Source: JAUVPB01 sp965223695
Lineage (GTDB): Bacteria; Actinomycetota; Thermoleophilia; Gaiellales; Gaiellaceae
Assembly (NCBI GenBank): GCA_965223695.1
Contig: CBDCXJ010000027.1
Span: 1 to 64,000, forward strand
Reading direction: 5' to 3'
DNA: 64,000 nt
Shown: piece after piece, positions 40,087 to 49,337 of the stretch
How positions within the stretch are numbered: the stretch's first letter is position 1
How the letters are laid out: each line of letters starts with the position of its first letter
The notes under the pieces: model-generated
Told to the model about the DNA's origin: nothing
Database searches by the model: none
Seen by the model: only the letters and a program-made list of their open reading frames with translations
Made by a program: the position numbers and the translations under genes

Positions 40087-41670
40087 ATGAGCCAGCCCTG
40101 GGACTGGGAGGCGAGTGCGCGCTCGCTCGGCGCTGCTCGCGACGGTCGTTTCAACGCCGGCGCGGTGCCGATCACGCACAACTCGGCCGTCGTCTGGCGG
40201 GGCGAGAACGGCAGAGACGATTTCGTCTCGGGCGACACGCTCCAGCGTCGCGCGGGGCGGATTGCGAACGTTCTTCGCCGCGGAGGCGTCCGGCCTGGAG
40301 ACCGCGTGGCCGGGCTGATGGGGCGCCGACCAGCGTCGTTTGCCGTCCCGCTTGCGATCTGGCGACTCGGAGCCGTCTTCGTGCCCCTGTTTTCGGGCTT
40401 CCGGCGCGATGCGATCGCGGTGCGGCTCGAGGACGCCGGCGTCAGCGCGATGGTCACCGACCCGTCGAACCGCGCCAGTATCTCGGGCATCGAGGCGAGC
40501 CTCGCGCTGTTCATGGTCGGCGGCCGCCCGTCGTCCGACGAGATCGATCTGGATCGCGAGGCGGACGAGGCCGATGAGCTGAGCTCGGTCGTCGAGACGA
40601 AGCTTGACGACCCGGCCACGATCATGTACACGTCGGGCACGAGCGGGACGCCCAAGGGCTGCGTGATCGCGCACCGGGGCATCATCAACCTGGCTCCGTT
40701 CGTCGAGCATTGCCTCGCGCTCGAGACCAAGGACCTCCTCTTCTCGACGGCCGACACCGGCTGGTCGTTCGGGCTCTACACGACGGGACTCTCGCCGCTC
40801 GCGCTCGGCTATTCGCGGCTTCTCTACGAGGGCGGCTTCGACGCGGCAGCCTGGTGGAAGACGATGGAGGAGCTCGGTGTCACGCATATCGCGAGCGCGC
40901 CCACCGGCTTCAGGCAGCTCGCGATCAAGGGCGCCGACGCGATCGGTGATGACAAGCCCACGATGCTTCGTGCGGCGACCGCCGGAGGCGAGGCGCTCGA
41001 CACCGATGCGATCGGTTGGTTCAACGAGAACCTGGGCGTCGAGATTCACGAGTGCTACGGGCTGACCGAGCTCGGGATGCTGACCGGGAACCTGCGCGGC
41101 CCTCGCGCGCTTCGCCCGGCGCCCGGGTCGATGGGAGTCGCGGTGCCCGGCTTCGATGTCCAGCTCGTCGACGAATCGGGTGAGCCGGTTCTCGCGGGCG
41201 AGGAGGGACAGGTCGGCGTTCGTGACGAGGGCTGGCTTCTGAGCACGACCTACTGGGGGCGCGAGGACGAGTGGAGCGATCGTCTCCGGAACGGCTTCTG
41301 GGTTACCGAGGACCGAGCGCGCCGCGACGAGGACGGCCGCTTCTGGTACGCGGGTCGCTCGGACGACGTGATCGTGACGGCCGGCTACAACGTCGGGCCG
41401 AGCGAGGTCGAGGGCGTCATGCTCGAGCATCCGGCCATCGCCGAGGCCGCCTGTGTCGGCGTGCCCGACCCACGCAAGGGGCAGGTAATCGCGGCGCATG
41501 TCGTCCTGGCCGGCGACGCGCCCGCCGGCCTCCTCGACGAGGTGCGAAGGATGGTCGGCGAGCGCGTCGGCTGGCACGCGGCGCCGCGACACCTACACGA
41601 GCACAGCGCGCTTCCACGCACCGAGAGCGGCAAGGTGCGACGTAAGGTGCTGCGCGAGCTCGAGTCGTAG
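40087..41670 (+). CDS. AMP-dependent acyl-CoA synthetase
   Basis: A 527-aa adenylate-forming enzyme that activates a carboxylic acid with ATP and CoA. The P-loop motif is ATIMYTSGTSGTPKGCVIAH, the A5 motif ECYGLTELGMLTGN, the A7/A8 region TEDRARRDEDGRFWYAGRSD then VIVTAGYNVGPSEVEGVML, and the C-terminal catalytic Lys region is PRTESGKVRRKVLRELE. All core motifs are present. It resembles acetyl/propionyl- or medium-chain acyl ligases more than long-chain ones, but specificity cannot be assigned. It works together with the dehydrogenase genes on either side. Confidence 0.93.
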   Translation: MSQPWDWEASARSLGAARDGRFNAGAVPITHNSAVVWRGENGRDDFVSGDTLQRRAGRIANVLRRGGVRPGDRVAGLMGRRPASFAVPLAIWRLGAVFVPLFSGFRRDAIAVRLEDAGVSAMVTDPSNRASISGIEASLALFMVGGRPSSDEIDLDREADEADELSSVVETKLDDPATIMYTSGTSGTPKGCVIAHRGIINLAPFVEHCLALETKDLLFSTADTGWSFGLYTTGLSPLALGYSRLLYEGGFDAAAWWKTMEELGVTHIASAPTGFRQLAIKGADAIGDDKPTMLRAATAGGEALDTDAIGWFNENLGVEIHECYGLTELGMLTGNLRGPRALRPAPGSMGVAVPGFDVQLVDESGEPVLAGEEGQVGVRDEGWLLSTTYWGREDEWSDRLRNGFWVTEDRARRDEDGRFWYAGRSDDVIVTAGYNVGPSEVEGVMLEHPAIAEAACVGVPDPRKGQVIAAHVVLAGDAPAGLLDEVRRMVGERVGWHAAPRHLHEHSALPRTESGKVRRKVLRELES

Positions 41671-41715
41671 CCAGCGCATCAAGAGATAATTGCAAAGGGC
41701 CCAGGAGGAGAAATC

Positions 41716-42555
41716 GTGCAGAAGGTGATCGTCGTAGGCGCAGGACAGATGGGAGGAGGCATCGCCCAGGTGTCTGCGGCGGCCGACCTCGAAGTGACCC
41801 TCGTCGACGTCGGAGAGGAGTACCTCGAACGGGGCGTCGCAGCGATCGAGAAGAGCCTCTCGCGGCTCGCCGAGAAGGGCGGTCGTGCCCCCGAACAGGT
41901 GCTCGCGAACCTGTCGACGTCGACGACGATTCCCGATGGCTCGGGTGCCGAGATCGCGATCGAGGCCGTGATCGAGGACGAGGCGATCAAGCGCGAAGTC
42001 CTCGCCGAGCTCGACGACAAGCTCGCCGAGAGCGCGATCATCGCGACGAACACGTCCTCGATTCCCATCACCAGGCTCTCGCAGGCGACGCATCGCCCTG
42101 AGCAGTTCATCGGGATGCATTTCATGAACCCCGTCCCGATGCTGCCGCTCGTCGAAGTGATCCGCGGGCTCGCGACCTCCGACGAGACCGTTGCCGCTGT
42201 CGTCGCTCTCAGCGAAACGCTCGGGAAGACGCCGGTCGAGGCCAACGACTTCCCCGGCTTCCTCGGCAACCGCATCCTGATGCCGATGATCAACGAGGCG
42301 ATCTTCGCGCTGATGGAAGGCGTTGGCACGCGGGAGGCCATCGACGACGTGATGAAGCTCGGGATGCGCCATCCGCTGGGGCCGCTGGCACTCGCAGATC
42401 TGATCGGGCTCGACACGCTTCTGTTCGTCATGGAGGTCATCCACGAGGGCCTTGGCGACTCGAAGTACCGGCCGTGCCCGCTACTGCGCCAGTACGTCGA
42501 GGCCGGCTGGCTCGGACGCAAGACGGGCCGGGGCTTCTTCGAGTACGAGGCCTAG
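41716..42555 (+). CDS. 3-hydroxyacyl-CoA (3-hydroxybutyryl-CoA) dehydrogenase
   Basis: A 279-aa NAD-dependent enzyme. GTG start with AGGAGG 7 nt upstream. The Rossmann motif is KVIVVGAGQMGGGIAQVSAA. The catalytic segment is HRPEQFIGMHFMNPVPMLPL (with catalytic His in G-M-H-F and N-P-V). Conserved tail motifs are VEANDFPGFLGNRILMPMIN and MRHPLGPLALADLIGLDTLL. It interconverts 3-oxoacyl- and 3-hydroxyacyl-CoA. With the upstream ligase and dehydrogenase it forms a short beta-oxidation-type unit. Confidence 0.95.
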   Translation: MQKVIVVGAGQMGGGIAQVSAAADLEVTLVDVGEEYLERGVAAIEKSLSRLAEKGGRAPEQVLANLSTSTTIPDGSGAEIAIEAVIEDEAIKREVLAELDDKLAESAIIATNTSSIPITRLSQATHRPEQFIGMHFMNPVPMLPLVEVIRGLATSDETVAAVVALSETLGKTPVEANDFPGFLGNRILMPMINEAIFALMEGVGTREAIDDVMKLGMRHPLGPLALADLIGLDTLLFVMEVIHEGLGDSKYRPCPLLRQYVEAGWLGRKTGRGFFEYEA

Positions 42556-42585
42556 GCCTGCCCTTTCGCGAGGCGGTCGGGCAGC

Positions 42586-43845
42586 GTGATGAGCAGACTC
42601 GCGCTGACGTCGGGGTCGGCCGAGCTCGTCTCGGCACGCCTCGATGCGCTCGCCAAGATGACCGAGGTACACGGCCAGATCACGCGCGCGTACGGGACGC
42701 CGTCGCTCGTCGAGGCCCTCACGCGCGTCGAGCGCTGGATGCGAGATGCGGGCATGGAGGTCGTGCGTGATCCCCTCGGCAGCCTGCTCGGCCGCATCGG
42801 CCCGGCGGATGCACCGCTGCTGCTGTTCGGCTCGCACCTCGACTCGGTGCGCGATGCCGGTCGGTTCGACGGGCCGCTGGGCGTGCTCGCTCCGCTGGCG
42901 GCGATCGAACGAAATCAGGCCTCTCTCGCCGATGGCCCGTTCGCAGTCGGGCTCGTGGCCTTCGCCGACGAGGAAGGCCTCCGCTACCGCTCGTCGTATC
43001 TCGCCAGCCGCGGTTTTGTCGGCCTGCTCGAGAGCGGCGAACTCGCGATGGAAGACGAGGAGGGTGTGCCGCTCGCCGACGCGATCCGGGCGATGGGAGG
43101 CAACCCCGACCACGCCACGACGCCTCTTGCGAAGACGGGGAAGCTCGTGGCGTACCTCGAGCTGCACATCGAGCAGGGCCCCGTGCTCGAGGCTGAGGAC
43201 CTGCGGGTCGGCGTCGTCACGGCCATCGCCGGCCAGAGCCGCGGCTTCGTCGACTTCCTCGGAGCAGCCGGTCACGCGGGCAACACCCCGCACCGACTGC
43301 GCCGCGACGCGCTGCTCGCGGCAGCCGAGTTCACACTCGCTGTCGACAGGGCGATGAAGGACACTCAAGGCCTGGTCGCGACCGTCGGCAAGATCGAGAA
43401 CGAGCCGAACGTCGGCAACGTTATTCCAGGAAAGACGACCGTCAGCTACGACGTGCGCCACCAGGACGACGCGGTCAAGGAGGCTGCGGTCGCCGGCCTG
43501 CGTGCCGCTGCCGATGAGATCGTCGAGCGGCGCGGGCTCGCGCTCGAGTGGCGTCATCTCCAGGATCACGAGGCTGTTCCGATGTCGGCACGCTGGCGGC
43601 GGAGGCTGCTTGCGGCCGTCGAAGGCGTTCCCGGCATCAGGCCGTTCGAGCTTCCGAGTGGCGCCGGACATGATGCGGTATCGATGGCGCACGTGACCGA
43701 CGTCGGGATGCTGTTCTGCCGCTGTCGCCGCGGCATCAGCCACCACCCCGACGAGTTCGTATGCGAGGACGACATTGCGGCGACCATCGATGTGATCGAG
43801 CAGCTGCTGCTGCGCTCCGAGCAGGAGGCGTGGTCACGTGGCTGA
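42586..43845 (+). CDS. Allantoate amidohydrolase / N-carbamoyl-L-amino acid hydrolase family
   Basis: A 419-aa M20-type metal amidohydrolase (start GTG 42586 or ATG 42589). Signature motifs are LFGSHLDSVRDAGRFDGPLG, VAFADEEGLRYRSSYL (catalytic Glu pair), YLELHIEQGPVLEAEDLRVG and PSGAGHDAVSMAHV. Enzymes of this group remove carbamoyl groups from allantoate or N-carbamoyl amino acids, releasing CO2 and ammonia or urea-type products. It overlaps the next gene, an allantoinase/hydantoinase, by 8 nt. The pair is thus a complete two-step ring-opening and decarbamoylation module. Whether the substrate is allantoin or a hydantoin is undecided. Confidence 0.92.
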   Translation: MMSRLALTSGSAELVSARLDALAKMTEVHGQITRAYGTPSLVEALTRVERWMRDAGMEVVRDPLGSLLGRIGPADAPLLLFGSHLDSVRDAGRFDGPLGVLAPLAAIERNQASLADGPFAVGLVAFADEEGLRYRSSYLASRGFVGLLESGELAMEDEEGVPLADAIRAMGGNPDHATTPLAKTGKLVAYLELHIEQGPVLEAEDLRVGVVTAIAGQSRGFVDFLGAAGHAGNTPHRLRRDALLAAAEFTLAVDRAMKDTQGLVATVGKIENEPNVGNVIPGKTTVSYDVRHQDDAVKEAAVAGLRAAADEIVERRGLALEWRHLQDHEAVPMSARWRRRLLAAVEGVPGIRPFELPSGAGHDAVSMAHVTDVGMLFCRCRRGISHHPDEFVCEDDIAATIDVIEQLLLRSEQEAWSRG

Positions 43846-45184
43846 CTTCGATCTCGTGATTCGCGGCGCTCAGCTCGTCACTCGCGATGGCGCTGCGCCG
43901 GCCGACGTCGGCATCAGCGACGGAGCCATCGCCGCAGTCGGGCCCGAGCTCGCGGGCGGCGCCGAGGAAATCGGGGCGGCCGGACTTCATGCATTCCCGG
44001 GTGGTGTCGACCCCCACGTCCACTTCGACGAACCCGGTCGTACGCACTGGGAGGGCGTCGACTCGGGCAGCCGCTCGTTGCTCGCTGGCGGGATGACGAC
44101 GTTCGTCGACATGCCGCTCAACAACATCCCGGTCAGCGTCGATGGGCCGAGCTTCAGCGAGAAGCTCGAGGCCATCCGCACGGTCTCGCACGCCGACTTC
44201 GCGCTCTGGGGAGGCCTCGTCTCGGGCAACGTCGATCGGCTCCCCGAACAACACGAGCTCGGCGCCTGCGGCTTCAAGGCGTTCATGTGCTACTCGGCGA
44301 TCGACGAGTTCCCGCAGGTCGACGACCTCAGCCTGTTCGAGGGGATGCAGACGATCGCGGAGCTCGACTCGATCCTCTTGCTGCATGCGGAGAACGCAGA
44401 CATCGTCGGCGGCCTGGGTGCGCGCGCCAAGGCCGAGGGACGAACCGAGCCGCGCGATTTTATGGCTTCCCGACCACCGATCTCGGAGCTCGAAGCGGTC
44501 TCCCGGGCAGCGCTGTTTGCCGAGGAGACAGGTTGCGCGACCCATTTCGTGCATCTGTCCGTCGCGCGGGCCGTCCTGATAGTCGCCGAAGCCCAGGCCC
44601 GCGGCGTCCCCGTGAGCTGCGAGACCTGCCCGCACTACCAGCTCTTCTGCGAGGCCGACATGGAGCGGATCGGGCTGCCGCTCAAGACGGCGCCGCCCGT
44701 TCGCGCCAGCGGCGAGCGGGACGCGCTCTGGGCACTGATCGGCGACCGCACCCTCCGGATGGTCACCTCTGACCACTCACCCGGTCACCCGGACGTCAAG
44801 GACGCCGGCTTCTGGGGCTCCTGGGGCGGCGCCTCCGGTGCGCAGTCAACGCTACAGCTACTGCTCGAGGAAGGCCACACCGCCCGCGAGCTGCCGCTCC
44901 AGATGATCGCCGAGCTGACCGGCGGCTCGGCCGCGCGCCGCTTCCGGCTCGCCGGCAAGGGTGAGCTCGCCGTCGGCGCCGACGCTGATCTGGTGCTTGT
45001 CGACCTCTCGTGGCGAGGCAGCGTCGAACTCGACGACCCCCACTACCGCCACCAGTACAGCTGCTACGCGGGCCTGCCCGTTCGCGGCCGGATCGAGCAT
45101 ACGCTTCTGCGCGGCGAGACGGTCTACGACAACGGGCAGCTTCGCGCCGACGCCGCAGGGTCGCTTCATCGTTCCGAGCGGTGA
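43838..45184 (+). CDS. Allantoinase / dihydroorotase-family cyclic amidohydrolase
   Basis: A 448-aa binuclear-metal amidohydrolase that opens cyclic ureides. Metal motifs are GVDPHVHFDEPGRTHWEGVD (H-x-H), ACGFKAFMCYSAIDEF (candidate carbamylated Lys), ILLLHAENADIVGG, CATHFVHLSVARAV and MVTSDHSPGHPDVK (Asp). The tail (KGELAVGADADLVLVDLSWR) is typical of allantoinases and hydantoinases. It starts inside the end of the carbamoylase gene. Genes for urease, a hydantoin-type racemase and HyuAB within the next 19 kb support a cyclic-ureide or hydantoin nitrogen pathway. Confidence 0.93.
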   Translation: MADFDLVIRGAQLVTRDGAAPADVGISDGAIAAVGPELAGGAEEIGAAGLHAFPGGVDPHVHFDEPGRTHWEGVDSGSRSLLAGGMTTFVDMPLNNIPVSVDGPSFSEKLEAIRTVSHADFALWGGLVSGNVDRLPEQHELGACGFKAFMCYSAIDEFPQVDDLSLFEGMQTIAELDSILLLHAENADIVGGLGARAKAEGRTEPRDFMASRPPISELEAVSRAALFAEETGCATHFVHLSVARAVLIVAEAQARGVPVSCETCPHYQLFCEADMERIGLPLKTAPPVRASGERDALWALIGDRTLRMVTSDHSPGHPDVKDAGFWGSWGGASGAQSTLQLLLEEGHTARELPLQMIAELTGGSAARRFRLAGKGELAVGADADLVLVDLSWRGSVELDDPHYRHQYSCYAGLPVRGRIEHTLLRGETVYDNGQLRADAAGSLHRSER

Positions 45185-45247
45185 GCGAAGCCTTATCTAG
45201 CGCGGCCGAGCACTCGCGAATCGACCCTCACGAGGAGGCACCACCAC

Positions 45248-45667
45248 ATGAGCGATCTCGTCGACATCAAGGCCGGCCCGCACGCGTTCGTCGGGCGGCT
45301 CGAGGCCGAGAAGGCTCCGCGCACGTGCGAGCACTTCCGCGGCATGCTGCCCTACGAGAACAAGATCCTGCAGGCGCGCTGGAGCGGCTTCGCCGCCTGG
45401 ATCCCGATGGGATTCGAGCAGACGCTCGACCTGCCACCCGAGAACGCGACCACCGTGCCCCAGGCGGGCGAGATGCTGATCTATCCCGGTGGCGTCAGCG
45501 AGGTCGAGATCCTCTTCCCCTACGGCGCCACCTACTTCGCCAGCGTCGCGGGCCCGCTCGCCGGCAACCACTTCATGACGATTGTCGAGGGTGCGGAGAA
45601 CTTCCACGATCTCGGGCAGCTTGTGCAGTGGAAGGGCGCCCAGGACGTCTCGTTCACGCTGCGCTAG
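45248..45667 (+). CDS. DUF3830 family cyclophilin-like protein
   Basis: A 139-aa protein with GAGGAGG 9 nt before ATG. Patterns HAFVGRLEAEKAPRTCEHFR, LPYENKILQARWSGFAAWIP and MLIYPGGVSEVEILFPYGAT fit DUF3830, a small beta-barrel, cyclophilin-like family often found in hydantoin, allantoin and amide catabolic operons. The exact biochemical role is unknown. It probably belongs to the carbamoylase-allantoinase operon, 63 nt behind it. Confidence 0.85.
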   Translation: MSDLVDIKAGPHAFVGRLEAEKAPRTCEHFRGMLPYENKILQARWSGFAAWIPMGFEQTLDLPPENATTVPQAGEMLIYPGGVSEVEILFPYGATYFASVAGPLAGNHFMTIVEGAENFHDLGQLVQWKGAQDVSFTLR

Positions 45668-45703
45668 CGGGCGCGGAGCGCAAGCGATCGCCGCTTCGTG
45701 CGG

Positions 45704-46741
45704 CTAGCCGCGGACCGCGCCCATCACGCTGTTCATCACCTCGGCGTAACGCTGATAGGAGAGCCACCAGTCGGCCGTCAGAAGCGCGACCGTGAGGCCG
45801 TTGTCCGGGTCGACCCAGAGCCCGGTACCCGAGGCACCGTGGTGGAAGATCGTGCGCGGGCTCTGCAGGTTTCCCGGCCCGCGCCGCTCCCAGCCGAGGC
45901 TCCACTCGACCTGGCGTCCCAGGTTCCAGCCCGAAGCGTGGCACTCCCGGAGGCGCTCGAGGGTCGGTGTTGAAACCAGGCTCTGCGCTCCATCGAGGAA
46001 CGTTCGGCCGAAGCGAATGAGGTCGGGCGCGGTCGAGAGCATCCCGCCGGCCGGGTAAGCGGCGCGACGGACCTGCTCCGGTAGATGCGCGTCCCGGCCG
46101 CCGTCCGTGCGTGCCTCGACGTAGTGCTCGAGCGGTCCCTCGCCAGTCTGGTACGAGGTCTGCTCGAGTCCGATCGGCTCGGCTATCTGGGCCTGGAGGC
46201 TGTCGGTGTAGGGCGTCTCACGCAGGCGGTTGATGAGCTCGGCCATGACCCAGAAGCCAGGGCTGCAGTAGGCCCAGCCCTGTCCTGGCTTGAACGCAAG
46301 CCCTGTGCTTAGCGCGGCCGCGATGTAGTCCTCCGGCGTGCGCGTCGCGGGCGGTCCCTCGATCAGGTTCGAGACGTCGCTAAGGCCGCCCGTGTGCGTG
46401 AGCAGGTGTCGGGTCGTAACGTCACGTTTGCCGTGGGCCGCGAACTCCGGCAGGTACGCGGCCACCGGTGCGTCGAGGTCGAGGAGGCCGCCCTCGGCGA
46501 GCAGCAGGACGTCCGTCGCAGTGAGCGTCTTGGTAACGGAGGTCAGCAGGAAGCGGTGGCCGACAGCTGCAGGCTGCGGCTGGCCGTCGACGCTGACGGT
46601 GCCGGACGTCGCGAACCAGCTGTTTCCATCGGCATCACCGACGCCGAGGACTGCTCCCGCGATGACCTCGTTCTCGACGAGACCTTCGAGGGTGTTCTCG
46701 ACGACGTCGAGGCGGTCGCTATCGAGACTGGGAACGCTCAC
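45704..46741 (-). CDS. Serine hydrolase of the beta-lactamase/class C type
   Basis: A 345-aa protein with the penicillin-binding fold. The nucleophile motif is FLLTSVTKTLTATDVLLLAE (S-x-x-K). The second motif is WAYCSPGFWVMAELINRLRE (Y-x-S/N type). Further motifs are HLLTHTGGLSDVSN and the C-terminal IFHHGASGTGLWVDPD (H-x-G). No signal peptide, so cytoplasmic. Such enzymes are esterases, D-amidases or peptidases rather than true beta-lactamases. It is divergent from the urease genes and shares with them the 46776-46873 inverted repeat. Confidence 0.9.
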   Translation of the reverse strand: MSVPSLDSDRLDVVENTLEGLVENEVIAGAVLGVGDADGNSWFATSGTVSVDGQPQPAAVGHRFLLTSVTKTLTATDVLLLAEGGLLDLDAPVAAYLPEFAAHGKRDVTTRHLLTHTGGLSDVSNLIEGPPATRTPEDYIAAALSTGLAFKPGQGWAYCSPGFWVMAELINRLRETPYTDSLQAQIAEPIGLEQTSYQTGEGPLEHYVEARTDGGRDAHLPEQVRRAAYPAGGMLSTAPDLIRFGRTFLDGAQSLVSTPTLERLRECHASGWNLGRQVEWSLGWERRGPGNLQSPRTIFHHGASGTGLWVDPDNGLTVALLTADWWLSYQRYAEVMNSVMGAVRG

Positions 46742-46775
46742 GGATATCCCTTCGTCAGTGGCGAGACACAGACGT

Positions 46776-46873
46776 TAGATGGTCGATTCCCAGTTGGGGC
46801 ACCCACGGATGACGCCCGAAATGCTTGGTCTCAGGCGCCGCCGTAGGCACCCGAACTGGGAATCGACCATCTA
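46776..46873. repeat. 98-bp element with 20-bp perfect inverted ends
   Basis: TAGATGGTCGATTCCCAGTT (46776-46795) and its exact complement (46854-46873) enclose 58 bp whose outer parts also pair imperfectly (GGGGCACCCACGG with CCGTAGGCACCCG). The element fills most of the divergent promoter region between the serine hydrolase and ureAB genes. The outermost TA/TA could be part of a TA target site, as in small IS630/mariner-type MITEs. Alternatively it is a large regulatory hairpin or double operator. No ORF inside. Confidence 0.65.
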
Positions 46874-46917
46874 GTCTCCCCGCCACGGCTCCGGCCGGCG
46901 ACCTCGGGAGGAACTCG

Positions 46918-47622
46918 ATGCACCTGAGTCCGAAGGAAACCGATCGACTCCTGCTGTTTCTGGCAGCTGAGCTGGCGCGCCGGCGCAGGGCGCGCGGGCT
47001 CAAGCTCAACTACCCCGAGGCGCGTGCGCTGATCGCGGACGACATCTGCGAGGGCGCGCGCGACGGGAAGTCGGTCGCAGAGTTGATGGGGAGCGGGGCG
47101 AGCATCCTCACGACCGACGACGTCCAGCCGGGGGTTGCCAAGCTGATGGGGACGCTCCAGGTCGAGGCAATGTTTCCCGACGGTCAGAAGCTCGTGACGA
47201 TCCATGACCCGGTCGCACCAGGCGCCGAGCCGGTCGAGGGCATCGAGCCGGGCGAGCTGCAGCTCGCTGACGGCGATGTTGTCCTGAATGCCGGCCGCGA
47301 CTCGGTCGACGTCGCCGTGACCAACACGGGCGATCGCCCCATACAGGTGGGCTCGCACTACCACTTCTTCGAGACCAATCCCGAGCTCGAGTTCGATCGC
47401 GCCGCGAGCTTCGGCATGCGGCTCGACATCCCGGCGGGAACCGCCGTTCGGTTCGAGCCCGGCGAAGAGCGAGAGGTCGAGCTCGTCGCCTTCGGCGGCG
47501 AGCGCCGCGTCCACGGGCTCAACCAGCTCACCGAGGGAGAGACGAGCGCCGATCGCCTCGACGAGGCGCTCGCTCGCGCGGTGGAAGGTGGCTACAAGAC
47601 AACGGGCGGGGGTGAGGGCTGA
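46918..47622 (+). CDS. ureAB: Urease gamma-beta fusion (UreA-UreB)
   Basis: A 234-aa fused structural subunit. ATG 46918 is preceded by GGGAGG and gives MHLSPKETDRLLLFLAAELA, the classical gamma start, up to about residue 100 (SILTTDDVQPGVAKLMGTLQ, VEAMFPDGQKLVTIHDPV). The beta part follows (PGELQLADGDVVLNAGRDSV, RPIQVGSHYHFFETNPELEF and GMRLDIPAGTAVRFEPGE). Such gamma-beta fusions are known from Helicobacter and some actinobacteria. The last base of the stop overlaps the ureC start (TGATG). Confidence 0.95.
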   Translation: MHLSPKETDRLLLFLAAELARRRRARGLKLNYPEARALIADDICEGARDGKSVAELMGSGASILTTDDVQPGVAKLMGTLQVEAMFPDGQKLVTIHDPVAPGAEPVEGIEPGELQLADGDVVLNAGRDSVDVAVTNTGDRPIQVGSHYHFFETNPELEFDRAASFGMRLDIPAGTAVRFEPGEEREVELVAFGGERRVHGLNQLTEGETSADRLDEALARAVEGGYKTTGGGEG

Positions 47623-49337
47623 TGCCGCGCACACTCACCCGTCGCGAGTACGTCGAGCTGTTCGGGCCGACCGTCGGCGACCGGATCCGCCTCGGTGACA
47701 CCGATCTCTGGGCCGAGGTCGAGAAGGACTACCTCGTGCCCGGCGACGAGTGCGTCTTCGGCGGCGGCAAGACGCTACGCGACGGTCTCGGCGTGCAGGG
47801 CTCGAAGACGATCGACGACGGGGCGCTCGACTTCGTCATCTCGAACGTCGTCCTGATCGACGCCGCGCAGGGCATCGTCAAGTGCGACATCGGCATCAAG
47901 GACGGCCGCGTCGTCGGCATCGGCAAGGCCGGCAACCCCGAGATCATGGAGGGCGTCGACCCGAACCTCGTCGTCGGCGCCGGCACCGACGTGCGCTCGG
48001 CCGAGGGCATGATCGCCACCGCCGGCGGGATCGACGTGCACGTCCACTTCGACTCGGCCGGTCTCTGCGAAGAGGCGATCTCGGCGGGTGTGACGACCAT
48101 GCTCGGCGGTGGACTCGGCCCGGTCACCGTCGGGATCTGCTCGTCGGGCACCGAGAACCTCCATCTCATGCTCCAGGCCGCCGAGGCGTTCCCGCTCAAC
48201 TTCGGCTTCCTCGGCAACGGCTCCGCCAACCGAGTCGGGCCGCTGGTCGAGCAGGTCGAGGCCGGTGCGATCGGTCTGAAGATCCACGAGGACTGGGGCG
48301 CGATGCCCGCGGTCATCCACGCCGCGCTCGACGCGGCCGACGAGACCGACGTCCAGGTGCAGATCCACACCGACACCCTCAACGAGTCGGGCTTCTTCGA
48401 GCACACCATGCAGGCAATCGGCGGCCGGACGATCCACACCTACCACTCGGAAGGCGCCGGCGGCGGCCACGCGCCCGACATCATCCGCGTGTCGGGCGAG
48501 GCCAACTGTCTCCCATCCTCGACTAACCCGACCAACCCCTTCACCGTCAACACCTTCGACGAGCACCTCGACATGGTCATGGTCTGCCACCACCTCAACC
48601 CGCGCGTGCCCGAGGACGTCGCGTTCGCCGAGTCGCGCATCCGGCGAGAGACGATCGCCGCCGAGGACGTGCTCCACGACATGGGCGCGATCAGCGTGAT
48701 GGGCTCCGACTCGCAGGGCATGGGCCGGATCGGCGAGACGATCGCCCGCTCCTGGCAGGTCGCCGCCCACCTCAAGGCCGAGCGCGGCGCGCTGCCCGAG
48801 GACGAGGGCTCGGGCAACGACAACACGCGGGTCAAGCGCTACGTGGCCAAGTACACGCTGAACGCCGCGAAGATCTTCGGGATCGACCACGAGATCGGCT
48901 CGATCGAGGCCGGCAAGCTCGCCGACATCGTCCTCTGGGAGCCGAAGTTCTTCGGGATCAAGCCCGAGGTGGTATTCAAGGGCGGCTTCCCGGCCTGGTC
49001 GGTAATGGGCGAGTCGAACGCGTCGCTGATGACATGCGAGCCGCTCACATATAGGCCGCAGTGGGGCGCGTTCGGGCGTGCGAAGGAGGCGCTCTCGGTC
49101 ACGTTCATGTCGGGTGCCGCTGTGGCGGCAGGCGTGCCCGAGAAGCTCGGGTTGCGCTGCCGCGCAGCCTCGCCGAAGGGCACGCGCTCGCTCGAGAAGA
49201 AGAATCTCGTCTGGAACGACGCCCTGCCCGAGATCACGGTTGATCCCGACACCTACCGGGTCGAGGTCGATGGCGAGCTCTGCACCTGCGAGCCGCTCGA
49301 GCGGGTGCCGCTCGGACCGCTGTACGTGCTCAAGTAG
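47622..49337 (+). CDS. ureC: Urease alpha subunit UreC
   Basis: The 571-aa nickel catalytic subunit that hydrolyses urea to ammonia and carbamate. All active-site groups are visible: GGIDVHVHFDSAGLCEE (two His), AIGLKIHEDWGAMPAVI (carbamylated Lys), VQIHTDTLNESGFFEHT (His), IHTYHSEGAGGGHAPDIIRV (His), the flap MVCHHLNPRVPEDVAFAESR (catalytic His) and ISVMGSDSQGMGR (Asp). The tail ends PLYVLK. Full length and apparently functional. Confidence 0.97.
   Translation: MPRTLTRREYVELFGPTVGDRIRLGDTDLWAEVEKDYLVPGDECVFGGGKTLRDGLGVQGSKTIDDGALDFVISNVVLIDAAQGIVKCDIGIKDGRVVGIGKAGNPEIMEGVDPNLVVGAGTDVRSAEGMIATAGGIDVHVHFDSAGLCEEAISAGVTTMLGGGLGPVTVGICSSGTENLHLMLQAAEAFPLNFGFLGNGSANRVGPLVEQVEAGAIGLKIHEDWGAMPAVIHAALDAADETDVQVQIHTDTLNESGFFEHTMQAIGGRTIHTYHSEGAGGGHAPDIIRVSGEANCLPSSTNPTNPFTVNTFDEHLDMVMVCHHLNPRVPEDVAFAESRIRRETIAAEDVLHDMGAISVMGSDSQGMGRIGETIARSWQVAAHLKAERGALPEDEGSGNDNTRVKRYVAKYTLNAAKIFGIDHEIGSIEAGKLADIVLWEPKFFGIKPEVVFKGGFPAWSVMGESNASLMTCEPLTYRPQWGAFGRAKEALSVTFMSGAAVAAGVPEKLGLRCRAASPKGTRSLEKKNLVWNDALPEITVDPDTYRVEVDGELCTCEPLERVPLGPLYVLK

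Noticed and set aside
45704..46741. True beta-lactamase resistance gene
   Set aside because: S-x-x-K and other motifs fit, but there is no signal peptide and the general serine-esterase branch is more likely.
47775..48890. Antisense ORF of 371 codons inside ureC
   Set aside because: Antisense shadow in a strongly conserved gene; sequence is Val/Asp/Arg-rich without motifs.
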